Source: Ipomoea triloba (Eukaryota > Streptophyta > Magnoliopsida > Solanales > Convolvulaceae). From it: a stretch of DNA of 64,000 nucleotides. The notes under the pieces were generated by a model, which ran no database searches, was not told the DNA's origin, and was given only the letters and a program-made list of their open reading frames with translations. Below are positions 1-10,402 of this stretch, in pieces; position 1 is the first letter of the stretch, and the number at the start of each line of letters is the position of its first letter. The translations under genes were made by a program, and so were the position numbers. Location of the stretch: assembly GCF_003576645.1 (NCBI RefSeq), contig NC_044923.1, positions 19,582,778 through 19,646,777 on the forward strand, given 5' to 3'.

Positions 1-3000
1 TCACAAGAATATGAACCGTGGAATAAACCTCAGTTTCAACGGTACCACGTGACCAAACAGGCCATGAGGGGCATGGTGCGTAAGTTCGAGGTCAAGCCTC
101 AACCTAAGCTGATTTATGCACCTAAGAGGCCTAGAGTCTTTGCTAGTATTCCTTATGATTATCAATCGTATAACGCTACATTGCACCTAGGCCACCTAAA
201 CTTCAAAACCATCAACAAGCTTACTAAGAGGAATCTTGTGGAAGGACTGCCCAAAGTCACGTTTTGGAAGGACAAGATTTGTGAGGCATGTCAACGTTGC
301 AAACAGATCAAATCCTCTTTCAAAACCAAAGCCGAGACATCGTCTACCAGACCACTAAGTCTTCTTCATATGGACTTATTTGGCCCGGTGGATCCACCCA
401 GCATGAGAGGAAGGAAGTACACTCTTGTGGTAGTAGATGACTACACAAGATTCACCTGGACCGTATTCTTAACCAAGAAAAGCGATACAAAAGTTGCCCT
501 ACCAAATCTTTTGAAGCAAGTTCAAGTTGAGAAGGATGTCTCGATACTCAAGATTCGGTCAGATCAAGGTGGAGAGTTCGTTACGATACTCAAGATTCGG
601 TCAGATCAAGGTGGAGAGTTCGTTAACCAAGTGATCGATCGGTCAGATCAAGGTGGAGAGTTCGTTAACCAAGTGATCGAGAGGTCAGATCAAGGTGGAG
701 AGTTCGTTAACCAAGTGATCGAGAGCTACTATCAAGGTGGAGAGTTCGTTAACCAAGTGATCGAGAGCTACTACAGAGGTGGAGAGTTCGTTAACCAAGT
801 GATCGAGAGCTACTACAGGGAGAACGGGATTCATCATCAGTTGTCAGCTGCTCGAACACCTCAACAGAACGGCGTTGCTGAAAGGAGGAACAGAACTCTC
901 AAGGAAGCTGCAAGGACCATGCTCTCACAAGCCAATATATCTCAGGGATTTTGGGCTGAAGCAGTCAACACAGCATGCTACACCCAAAATCGATCCTTGA
1001 TCTTGAAAGGAGCTGGTAAGACTCCGTACGAGTTGTGTAACGGGAGGAAACCAAACGTAAGCTACTTCCACACATTCGGATGCAAATGTTATATCCACAA
1101 CAATGGAAAGACTTAGTTAAAGGCTTTTGACGAAAAGGCAGACGATGGTGTATTTCTGGGATACTCGTCGACAAGTAAAGCATTCAGAGTCTTCAACAAG
1201 CAGAGATTGGTGGTTGAAGAATCCATTCATGTCTCTTTTGATGATAGAGCATCGACAGATCAACCATCAAAGTCAAAAGATGCAGCTGAAAACTCTAAGG
1301 AAGTTCAGCCGGAAATGATCGAGAGATCAGACTTACCTCTCGATGAGAAGCAGCCGATAGTTCGAGACGTAGCAGAACTCCAGTCAGAATCAGATGATGA
1401 AGACACTACAAAGAAGAATGCTACTGATTCAGTTGATTCAATCCAGATCATAGATGATCCTCCTACATCCCAACCAACCACCGAGGAGTCAACTGAGGAG
1501 CCACAACCCGACCTAAGATGGCTGAGAAGTCACCCTGCTGATCAAGTGATTGGAGATGTACGTGACAGAGTTCGAACCAGATCAGCATACAGAGAAAGCA
1601 TGTTTGCTTGCTTTCTATCTCAAATAGAGCCTAAGGTGATCGATGAGGCTCTATGTGATCTAGATTGGGTGCAAGCCATGCAAGAGGAACTTCATCAGTT
1701 TGAACGGAACGACGTTTGGGAACTAGTTCCGAGACCTCATCATCAGAACGTCATTGGAACAAAGTGGGTTTTCAGAAATAAGATGAATGAGGATGGAGTC
1801 ATTGTCAGGAACAAGGCCAGACTTGTTGCTAAAGGATACTGCCAAGAGGAAGGAATAGACTTTGATGAAACCTTCGGTCTGGTGGCACGTCTCGAAGCCA
1901 TTCGCATCTTTCTCGCATATGCTGCCTTCAAAGACTTCAAAGTGTATCAAATGGATGTCAAGAGCGCTTTTCTGAACGGACTTCTTGAAGAAGAGGTGTA
2001 CGTTGAACAACCTTCGGGTTTCTTGAAGGACGTGGGAGCTGACAAAGTATACAAGTTGAAGAAGGTACTTTACGGCTTGAAACAAGCTCCGAGAGCTTGG
2101 TATGACACTTTATCCTGTTTTCTACTTCAGTGTGGGTTCACCAAAGGCCTAGTGGACAAAACATTGTTTAGAATTAAGGATGGAGATCATATCTTATTGG
2201 TGCAAATCTATGTGGACGATATCATCTTTGGAAGCACCAATCCAGACTTGTGCGAGAAGTTCTCCAGTTTGATGAAAGGGAAGTTCGAGATGAGCATGAT
2301 GGGAGAACTCAACTACTTCCTTGGACTACAAGTAAGACAACTTAAGGAAGGTATCTTCATCAACCAGGAGAAATACACCAAGGATCTGCTCAGGAAATAC
2401 AATATAGAAGGGAAATCTTCAGTCAAAGTACCTATGGGAACCTCTCTACGCATCGATGTTGACAGTGAAGGCCGAGAGGTTGATCAAACTACGTATCGAG
2501 GTATCATCGGATCTCTTCTTTATTTAACTGCTAGTAGACCAGATATATCCTTTGCAGTAGGTGTATGTGCTAGATTTCAGGCAAGTCCTAAGGAGAGTCA
2601 CTTAAATGCATCTAAAAAGATTCTTAGATATCTCAAGGGTACGCAAAGTGTTGGACTTTGGTATTCGAGAGGTGGATCTTTCGAACTTATGGGATATTCA
2701 AATGCGGACTTTGCCGGTTGTAAAATTGATCGTAAGAGAACATCTGGGACATGTCAGTTTCTAGGTGGAAGACTTGTCTCATGGTTTAGCAAGAAACAGC
2801 ATTCGATAGCTACAAGTACCGCTGAGGCAGAATATGTAGCAGCTGGAAGTTGTTGAGCTCAGATTTTATGGATGAAGCAACAATTACTAGATTATGGTGT
2901 TGAATGTAAAGAGGTTAAGATTATGTGTGACAACACTAGTGCCATAGCTATTACTCAAAATCCGGTGCTACATTCAAGGACAAAGCACATTGACATAAAA

Positions 3001-3153
3001 TATCATTTCATCCGAGACCATGTTGAGAAAAAGGATATAACTTTGGAATATGTTGCAACGGAGGAGCAACTAGCAGATATTTTCACAAAGGCGTTATGTG
3101 AAAATAGATTCTCTCAACTAAGGCTAGAATTGGGAATGATAGAATTAGGTTGA
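1..3153 (+). pseudogene. Sirevirus A gag-pol remnant (copia order INT-RT-RH)
   Basis: One reading frame runs from the window edge to TGA at 3151-3153. It encodes the gag C-terminus, an integrase zinc-binding remnant (CEACQRC near 280), the integrase core, reverse transcriptase with the YVDD catalytic motif at 2209-2220, and RNase H ending in a LADIFTKAL block. Integrase before RT marks Ty1/copia; the close match to element C and the env-like ORF downstream mark the Sirevirus lineage. The frame is broken by TAG at 1114-1116 and TGA at 2854-2856, both point changes relative to the family. Around 175-190 the gag tail joins directly to the pre-integrase region, so the aspartic protease seen in element C is absent. 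The integrase carries extra 42-bp repeats at 568-819. The element cannot make its own proteins; its RNA could in principle be mobilised in trans. Confidence 0.93.
568..819 (+). repeat. 42-bp tandem repeat, six units, in the integrase core of element A
   Basis: The block ggtggagagttcgtta starts at 568, 610, 652, 694, 736 and 778, exactly 42 bp apart. Element C has it once (near 21150). The extra 210 bp add 70 residues in frame and repeat the SDQGGEF segment that holds the second catalytic aspartate of the integrase. The 26-bp linkers between units are not identical: they change stepwise from upstream-flank to downstream-flank sequence. Confidence 0.95.
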
Positions 3154-3305
3154 ACGGTCAAATCTTATCTCCTTGTATTTAGTGTCATGAACTGTTTCGC
3201 ATGTGAGGAGCGGTTTCATCAACTTTATGGCAGCTTTGGAGTTACACAGCATTGAATGGTCATTCATTTAGCATCCCGTGACTCAACAGTGCTAAGTTTT
3301 TGGGC

Positions 3306-3313
3306 TATAAATA
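3306..3313 (+). promoter_or_regulatory. Putative internal TATA box before ORF-X (element A)
   Basis: TATAAATA inside gggctataaatagagggg, 39 bp before the ATG of the small ORF. The same box stands at 23014-23021 in element C, again 38 bp before the matching ATG. Its role as a promoter is inferred from sequence and position. Confidence 0.5.
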
Positions 3314-3351
3314 GAGGGGTTTTCTCAGCAATTAATGTCATCGACTTCTTC

Positions 3352-3717
3352 ATGGAGAAGAAGAAAGGAAAAGACGATGTACCATTCTGGTATAGAGGAA
3401 GGAAATCGGCAGCCAAGTCCAAAGACTTTCAAGGAGAAAACTATCCAGAATCAACTAAGGGTGAACAGATTGCGGAGTTTCCTGATAATCCAAGCAAGCA
3501 TCCTATTTCCATCCAAGGTGAATGGATCCCCAAATGCGTGGAGATCCACAATGATGGGATACTGGAATCAGGAGAAGAGTCTCGTATAAGTGGGACTCTT
3601 ACAGCTGCACATTCCGGAAAAGGATCTCCCTCAACCAAATGGAGAACCAAGGAAAAGGGAGATGGAGCCTGTGAGGAGTGCAGCAGCGGAGAGGTAGAGA
3701 AGAACAAGAAAAATTAG
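3352..3717 (+). CDS. Small Sirevirus ORF ('ORF-X'), element A copy
   Basis: 121 codons, ATG just after a TATA-like box and TAG at 3715-3717. The product is basic at its N-terminus (starts MEKKKGKDD), hydrophilic, without a transmembrane segment, zinc motif or signal peptide that I can see. It matches the ORF at 23060-23428 in element C over roughly 100 codons with no indel; the two then diverge because element A lacks about 80 bp present in C. By eye there are about a dozen synonymous and about twenty amino-acid-changing differences, so constraint is at best weak. I do not recognise a family. It lies between pol and the env-like ORF, where a subgenomic product could be made. A longer reading with an upstream ATG at 3256 is possible, but the conserved part begins at 3352. 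Confidence 0.5.
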   Translation: MEKKKGKDDVPFWYRGRKSAAKSKDFQGENYPESTKGEQIAEFPDNPSKHPISIQGEWIPKCVEIHNDGILESGEESRISGTLTAAHSGKGSPSTKWRTKEKGDGACEECSSGEVEKNKKN

Positions 3718-4663
3718 CCACCTCTAGTTCTGTTACTAGAATAAATATGATTTTAGATGGCTAGTTCCTGCTCTAATGTTAGATTCCTATATGGCTTTCC
3801 AAGGCCAAAACAAAAGTTTCTAGGAAATCTAATAGTATATTGATTCATATGTAATGTATCTGGAAATCACTAAGTGAACTTAAGGATATGTTCCAAGTGA
3901 TATCTTTTGGATGAATCAATCTTGTTCTTCTTGCAATCTGTGTTCGACAAGTAGTTCGAGAGATACTTAATCAGTTTGCCTATACATATATTTATGTCTC
4001 GAAGAAGGGGAGTTCGAGAGATCACTTCGAAAGATAACAAACTGGTTCTGTGTGTATCTCTAAATGGAGGAATAAGGAGGGTTAGGGATCAATCACTCAG
4101 GGGGAAGATCCTTAACCATTTGAATGCGTTGTTATTGGATATACCAGATCAATACGGAGGAATAAGGAGGTTTAGGGATCAATCACTCAGGGTGAAGATC
4201 CTTAAACTAGTACAGCTGAACGTTCACCTTCGAAAGGTGAAACTAATGTGTTCAACGGATATATGTGGAACGGCTATTAGTTAGCCACGTGGTCTTCGGT
4301 TATTGACGATTTTCCAAATTTTAAGGGCACTATCTTGATTAATGGGAGCATGCTTTAGTTACCTTATCTTATAACCCCACTTTTAAATTCTAAACCGTCA
4401 CATACTTTCCCAAAAATACCCTTACCATATGTTATACTCCTAACCGTTATAAAAGGGTATTTCTGACCTTTCACCTCTTTTAAATCAACCGGGATCACCT
4501 GTCGGGTCAAACTCTCAACCCTGCCCATATATTCGACCCAAATCCACAAGATATAAAAGCCAAATTCATCATCCTTACCCGGATTCAAGCTCAAACCGAA
4601 TATCCAAAATCCCCAATTTACAAACACTGTACACATTCCCTCCAAAACACCAAGCTATCAACA
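3718..4663 (+). other. Spacer between ORF-X and env-like ORF (element A)
   Basis: About 0.95 kb with no convincing ORF. It holds two direct copies (about 4066-4115 and 4156-4205) of a purine-rich block beginning ggaggaataagg; each contains ggatc...agatcc, able to form a short hairpin. Copies of TTCGAGAG also occur. The same spacer is found in element C and in reverse at 45820-46549, so it is a conserved family feature. Confidence 0.8.
4552..4558 (+). promoter_or_regulatory. Putative TATA box for env-like ORF (element A)
   Basis: TATAAAA about 105 bp before the ATG at 4664. The box and its spacing are kept in element C (24379-24385, ATG 24494) and in the reversed fragment near 45930. This fits a separate internal promoter for the env-like ORF; function is inferred. 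Confidence 0.5.
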
Positions 4664-5294
4664 ATGGCGTCCGAATCATCTTCTTCAACCTCATCTTCTG
4701 AAGCTTACCAGAAAGAGTTGGCCCACATTCGAACTCTCATCAAGCAGGTCAAGGCAGGGAGCATCCTTGACAGAGAAGGTTTTGTCAACCACTCGACGAA
4801 CCCGAAGCTAGCAGAGAAAGTCCTGAAGAAGTTCGAGAAGGCCTGGCTCATGAAATACATGACTCATGATTATCAAACCATCCACGACCTCGACTTCACC
4901 GAATGGTTCGCGAATGCTAAGGTCACAAAGGGCAAGATTGAGAGTCGATTCAATGAGATTGACATCACGACCTCCGTGGGTGACCTAAGGGCTGCATTCG
5001 ACTTTGCTGCATCAGAGGAGGCAGTCAAGCACCTCTTGGATTACAGCCTAGACAAGCAAGCTTTTTGGGACAAAATCCGACTGGAGAATGCACCGTCCAG
5101 CGCAACCTCTGCCCTCCGCAAATACCATCTGAAGGAGAGGTTTACTATTGCAGCTGATCTCATCATGAAATTCATCCTCAGCAAGGCATCTGGAACCGAT
5201 GAGATCAATCTGGACATCCTCAAAATCTTCCATGCCATCTGGAACAACGTTCAAATGGACTTGGCGCACATCATCTTCAACTTCCTAAAACTAC

Positions 5295-8200
5295 AAGTGC
5301 AAGGCTCAGTTTCAAACACCAACCAGTCGATCAGTAAAAAGGTTGGTTTCGGCTTTGTTGTTCAGTATTTACTAAGTTTAAAGGGTTTGCAGTTGAGGGA
5401 AGGAAGAGAGATTCATCGAAATACCTATATGGGTAGGACGAAATCTCAGGCTCCAAAGTCTAAGGGTGTGAAGATTGCACCCTCTCCCTCAAAGCCTAAG
5501 GGAAAAGGCAAAAGGAAAGCCCAATCTGAGGAAGAGGATTCTGATGATACACCACTGGGTATACTGATTAAGAGGGTTGTTTTGCCAAAAAGGGCTAAGA
5601 AAGCCAATTCAAATGCTGTCACCAAGACTCGAGAGGTGACACCCTCTGTTATTCCAATACCATTCGAGGACAGGGCACAAGCCCAGGGGGAATCTCAGGC
5701 TACAATGGCCGCTGAGGTTGAGAGAGTGCCCCCTACCAGTTCCATGTCGGGTGAGATAATTGTTGTTTTGAATATTAATGATGGTGCTGGTACTGCTGAT
5801 GAGTCTGTGGGTAGGTCTCGAGAGGAGACTGGAAAGTTTGGAGGCACTGGGATCAGTGATCTAGTGTAGAGAGATGTTGAGGAACCACGAGAGGTGGTTC
5901 GAGAGATAGCAGTTCCAGCAGTTGAAGTCCAAGACAACACAGTGGTAACTGCTGCTAATGATCAGGGCACTGTGGTCAGGGACCCAGTGCAAAGTGCTCA
6001 AAATGTGGAGTTGACACCCACTGAATCTGCTCAAGTTGAAGGATCGATAGCTAGAGCCATAGCAGATGTTGGGTTGGGTGACGATCTCTCGGAGCACAAT
6101 CGAGAGATCGATGTGCAGACAGTGGAAGCTGCATCAGAGACAGAAATCCTATCTGCTGAGCCTCATGATCTGAATGACGAAGTCACCTCTCAGTTGGATC
6201 AACGTGTTGAAGACGTGCCTAGTTTGGATGATTTCTCCAGGGTACTCCGATGGATCAATTGGAGAACAGGCCCCTTTGATCAACTGATTGCACTAGCAGC
6301 AGTTATGGAGGCTGAGGAGATCTTTGCTTTGAACTGGTTAAACCTTACCGAGATTCCATCCAATGAACTTCGAGACCTAGCCCATGAAATGCATGTGACC
6401 AAGAAGAATCTTGGCCGATCTGACAAAGGCAAGGGCATAGCTGCTGATGAACAAGAAGACGAGCCTGAAGTGGATCCTGAATTAGAGGCACAATATCAAG
6501 AAGATCTCAGGCTCGCTACTGCTTTATCCTTGGGACATCAAGTAGAGGATACGAGAGGTCCAGGAGAGACCTCAGGAGTTGCGAGAGATGATTCTGAAAA
6601 TCCGATAGCAACAACCGCAATTCCTCTGTCCCAAGTCAGTGACTCTGCTCTGGACGCACAGGTAGCCGCTTCGAGAGGTGAATCCGAGACCTCTGAAGCA
6701 CTTGAGGCAGAACCCAACTCAGTTTTACTTCTGCCAGCTCCTGAGTCCACACTCTCGGTTGACACCGACGAAGCACAGACAGTTCGAGAGGGTGAAATTC
6801 CGTTGCTCACACTGCCGGGCTTTCCAATCTATATGGAGCAGCCATCTCCATTCCTACTACCAGATGACACCGCATCAACCTTTGCAACCAGGATGGTTGA
6901 TAGACAAAGGTGGAGTGCACCAGCTGCTCCTGAAACCATCGTGATTCCTGATTCACTTGAGCAGACTGAAGTGCAGNAAGTGCAAGGCTCAGTTTCAAAC
7001 ACCAACCAGTCGATCAGTAAAAAGGTTGGTTTCGGCTTTGTTGTTCAGTATTTACTAAGTTTAAAGGGTTTGCAGTTGAGGGAAGGAAGAGAGATTCATC
7101 GAAATACCTATATGGGTAGGACGAAATCTCAGGCTCCAAAGTCTAAGGGTGTGAAGATTGCACCCTCTCCCTCAAAGCCTAAGGGAAAAGGCAAAAGGAA
7201 AGCCCAATCTGAGGAAGAGGATTCTGATGATACACCACTGGGTATACTGATTAAGAGGGTTGTTTTGCCAAAAAGGGCTAAGAAAGCCAATTCAAATGCT
7301 GTCACCAAGACTCGAGAGGTGACACCCTCTGTTATTCCAATACCATTCGAGGACAGGGCACAAGCCCAGGGGGAATCTCAGGCTACAATGGCCGCTGAGG
7401 TTGAGAGAGTGCCCCCTACCAGTTCCATGTCGGGTGAGATAATTGTTGTTTTGAATATTAATGATGGTGCTGGTACTGCTGATGAGTCTGTGGGTAGGTC
7501 TCGAGAGGAGACTGGAAAGTTTGGAGGCACTGGGATCAGTGATCTAGTGTAGAGAGATGTTGAGGAACCACGAGAGGTGGTTCGAGAGATAGCAGTTCCA
7601 GCAGTTGAAGTCCAAGACAACACAGTGGTAACTGCTGCTAATGATCAGGGCACTGTGGTCAGGGACCCAGTGCAAAGTGCTCAAAATGTGGAGTTGACAC
7701 CCACTGAATCTGCTCAAGTTGAAGGATCGATAGCTAGAGCCATAGCAGATGTTGGGTTGGGTGACGATCTCTCGGAGCACAATCGAGAGATCGATGTGCA
7801 GACAGTGGAAGCTGCATCAGAGACAGAAATCCTATCTGCTGAGCCTCATGATCTGAATGACGAAGTCACCTCTCAGTTGGATCAACGTGTTGAAGACGTG
7901 CCTAGTTTGGATGATTTCTCCAGGGTACTCCGATGGATCAATTGGAGAACAGGCCCCTTTGATCAACTGATTGCACTAGCAGCAGTTATGGAGGCTGAGG
8001 AGATCTTTGCTTTGAACTGGTTAAACCTTACCGAGATTCCATCCAATGAACTTCGAGACCTAGCCCATGAAATGCATGTGACCAAGAAGAATCTTGGCCG
8101 ATCTGACAAAGGCAAGGGCATAGCTGCTGATGAACAAGAAGACGAGCCTGAAGTGGATCCTGAATTAGAGGCACAATATCAAGAAGATCTCAGGCTCGCT

Positions 8201-8659
8201 ACTGCTTTATCCTTGGGACATCAAGTAGAGGATACGAGAGGTCCAGGAGAGACCTCAGGAGTTGCGAGAGATGATTCTGAAAATCCGATAGCAACAACCG
8301 CAATTCCTCTGTCCCAAGTCAGTGACTCTGCTCTGGACGCACAGGTAGCCGCTTCGAGAGGTGAATCCGAGACCTCTGAAGCACTTGAGGCAGAACCCAA
8401 CTCAGTTTTACTTCTGCCAGCTCCTGAGTCCACACTCTCGGTTGACACCGACGAAGCACAGACAGTTCGAGAGGGTGAAATTCCGTTGCTCACACTGCCG
8501 GGCTTTCCAATCTATATGGAGCAGCCATCTCCATTCCTACTCCCAGATGACACGGCGTCCACCTTTGCGGCCAGAATGTTTGATAGGCAAAGGTGGAGTG
8601 CACCAGCTGCTCCTGAAACCATAGTGATTCCTGATTCGCCTGAGCAGACTGAGGTGCAG
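5295..8659 (+). repeat. 1.68-kb tandem duplication with a single N at the junction
   Basis: 5295-6976 recurs at 6978-8659 (offset 1683), including the same premature TAG. The copies are nearly identical except over the last ~120 bp (about 6858-6976 against 8541-8659), where they differ at many sites. The lone N at 6977 sits exactly at the join. Confidence 0.95.
6977..6977. other. Single-base assembly gap (N)
   Basis: One N at the boundary of the tandem copies; marks a contig join rather than biological sequence. Confidence 0.95.
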
Positions 8660-10123
8660 CCAGATGAGCAACGAGAGCAGACAGTTTCAAATCCTGCTGG
8701 TTCGAGAGGTACTGAGGGGGAAGATGTTCTCATCAATGGTGGAAACCGGGAAGCACCTGTCGATGCACAACCTCCTTCCTCAAGTCCAATCCCTCCGGCA
8801 GATGATCAAGTTCCCAGCTCTGGTTCGAGTGGTACCACTGAGGAGGATCTTCAATTGGATGGAAACCGGGAAGCATTCAATATAGAAGTTCCTTCCTTAG
8901 CTGATCCAATCCTACCAGAAGCTGAAGCTGAGGTTCCAGGTTCGAGAGATGATGAGCGAGAAGTGATCCGTCCCTCAGGTGAAAACTGGGAAGCGCCTGA
9001 TATGGAGCTACCTTCGAGCTCTGATCCCAGTGTCCCCACTGATCCTCAGACACATAATCGAGAGGTGGACTCACAGTTGCAAGTCATGGGTGGAAATCTG
9101 GAAGCACCCAAGTCCCCTCCGACTAAAGGTACTTCTCAACCTTCTTCTCCTACTTCTGACTATGATCGACAAGCCGAAGATGCATTCGTTGGCGAGGTGC
9201 GCCAATTCATGGCTGATCAGCCTCAGAAGATGGATCAAATTGAGCGCATACTCACTATTGTTCGCAACGCATCAATGCCTGCTGCTGGTACAAGTGAATC
9301 CCAAGCCAGCCATGCAGAACTTCTCGAACAAGCGGTGTGGGCTGAAGATGCAACACGACGAGCCGCAAATGAGGCTGCGGAAGCTCGAGCAGAAGCTGCA
9401 GGAGCAAAGGCTGAAGTGGCAGAACTAAGAGCTGAACTTCGAGCCTTCCAGAACTCCAGTGAACTTCGACAGGACGTAATCAAAACACTACTCGATGACC
9501 TGTCGAACCAAGTACCTGCCCAGCTTCAATCACTTTTCGAAGGTATGTCCACTCTCCTTTCCCGTCAGGATGATGCCAACAAGGGGGAAAATCAAGGGAA
9601 TCAAGGGCCAAGAGGGACATCCACAAGCAAGAAAAGGGCAGCCAGTGAACCCTTAACCACTGGACCTCCTCCGAAAGTTCCAAGAACAATGAGCAAGGCA
9701 ATGGAGGAAGCCAAGAGGAAGGAGGATCTAAGGGTTCAGCGCACACTGGAAATGGAGAAGAGGAGAGAAGAAGACCAAGAAAGGAGAAGAAAGAGGCAAG
9801 AACAACAAACGGCCAAGGAGAAGAAAGATGAGCAATTTATGAAAAATTACAGAATGGGAATCAAGGAAGACTCTACAGAATTTCTAAATGGAATCATCGT
9901 AAGTCTTCTCAACAAAACTGACTTATCTTCTCACAGTGGCCTTACTGCCAGCGAATGCATCGAATGGTAGAGAGATGGGGTAATCGAAGGAAGTTTCATA
10001 GGTGAAGCCTTCATCAACTACCTTCACCTTGACGTATCAGATGAGTACCTGGATCTGGTAAACTCCAAAGACCCCATCAAGACACGAGCAGCTATCAACG
10101 AGAAAAGGAAAGCAGACAAGTAG

Positions 10124-10402
10124 TAAGCTCTCGATGTCTACATGCATTCTCAATTATATTGTTCTTTGCTTTTTGGTATTTTTTTTTCTGCTAAAGATCT
10201 TTTCTTTGTAAAACACTCCTTTTATCTTAATATATATATATCTTTTGTTGGGGGTGTTGCGTGAGTTTTTACTTCATGCTTTAGAAGATTAGTTTCCATG
10301 TCAAACTTACCGTATGCGCTGAAAATAAAATCAAAGTCAATATTTTCTTACAAATCAGCCATATATGTAAGTATAGTGTTGGCATCATTAAAAAGGGGAA
10401 AT
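10124..10402 (+). other. 3' untranslated region and polypurine tract of element A
   Basis: Non-coding sequence after the env-like ORF, with a short TA run near 10231-10240. It ends in the polypurine tract aaaaaggggaaa (about 10390-10401) directly before the LTR, the plus-strand primer site used in reverse transcription. Element C matches at 28358-28646. Confidence 0.85.

Larger units (their letters stand above)
4664..10123 (+). pseudogene. Sirevirus A env-like ORF, broken and internally duplicated
   Basis: The frame starts at ATG 4664 with a serine-rich N-terminus (MASESSSST) and runs to TAG 10121-10123. The first 270 residues form a conserved globular region that resembles the 'putative plant transposon protein' domain found in retrotransposon third ORFs. 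A basic linker rich in KRK runs and a long acidic, low-complexity middle with many EA, SRG and NREA repeats follow. The last 300 residues are alanine/glutamate-rich then arginine/glutamate-rich and look like coiled coil (residues encoded around 9300-9850). In-frame TAG stops lie at 5867-5869, again at 7550-7552 in the duplicated copy, and at 9968-9970. I see no signal peptide or transmembrane helix, so 'env' is a positional name. The segment 5295-6976 is repeated at 6978-8659 across a single N, probably an assembly effect. Confidence 0.85.

Noticed and set aside
5894..7552. A 552-codon protein spanning the N at 6977
   Set aside because: It joins two copies of the same env-like segment and is caused by the tandem duplication.
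4664..10123. A true viral envelope gene
   Set aside because: No signal peptide, membrane span or fusion-like segment is visible; the name env-like is kept only for position.
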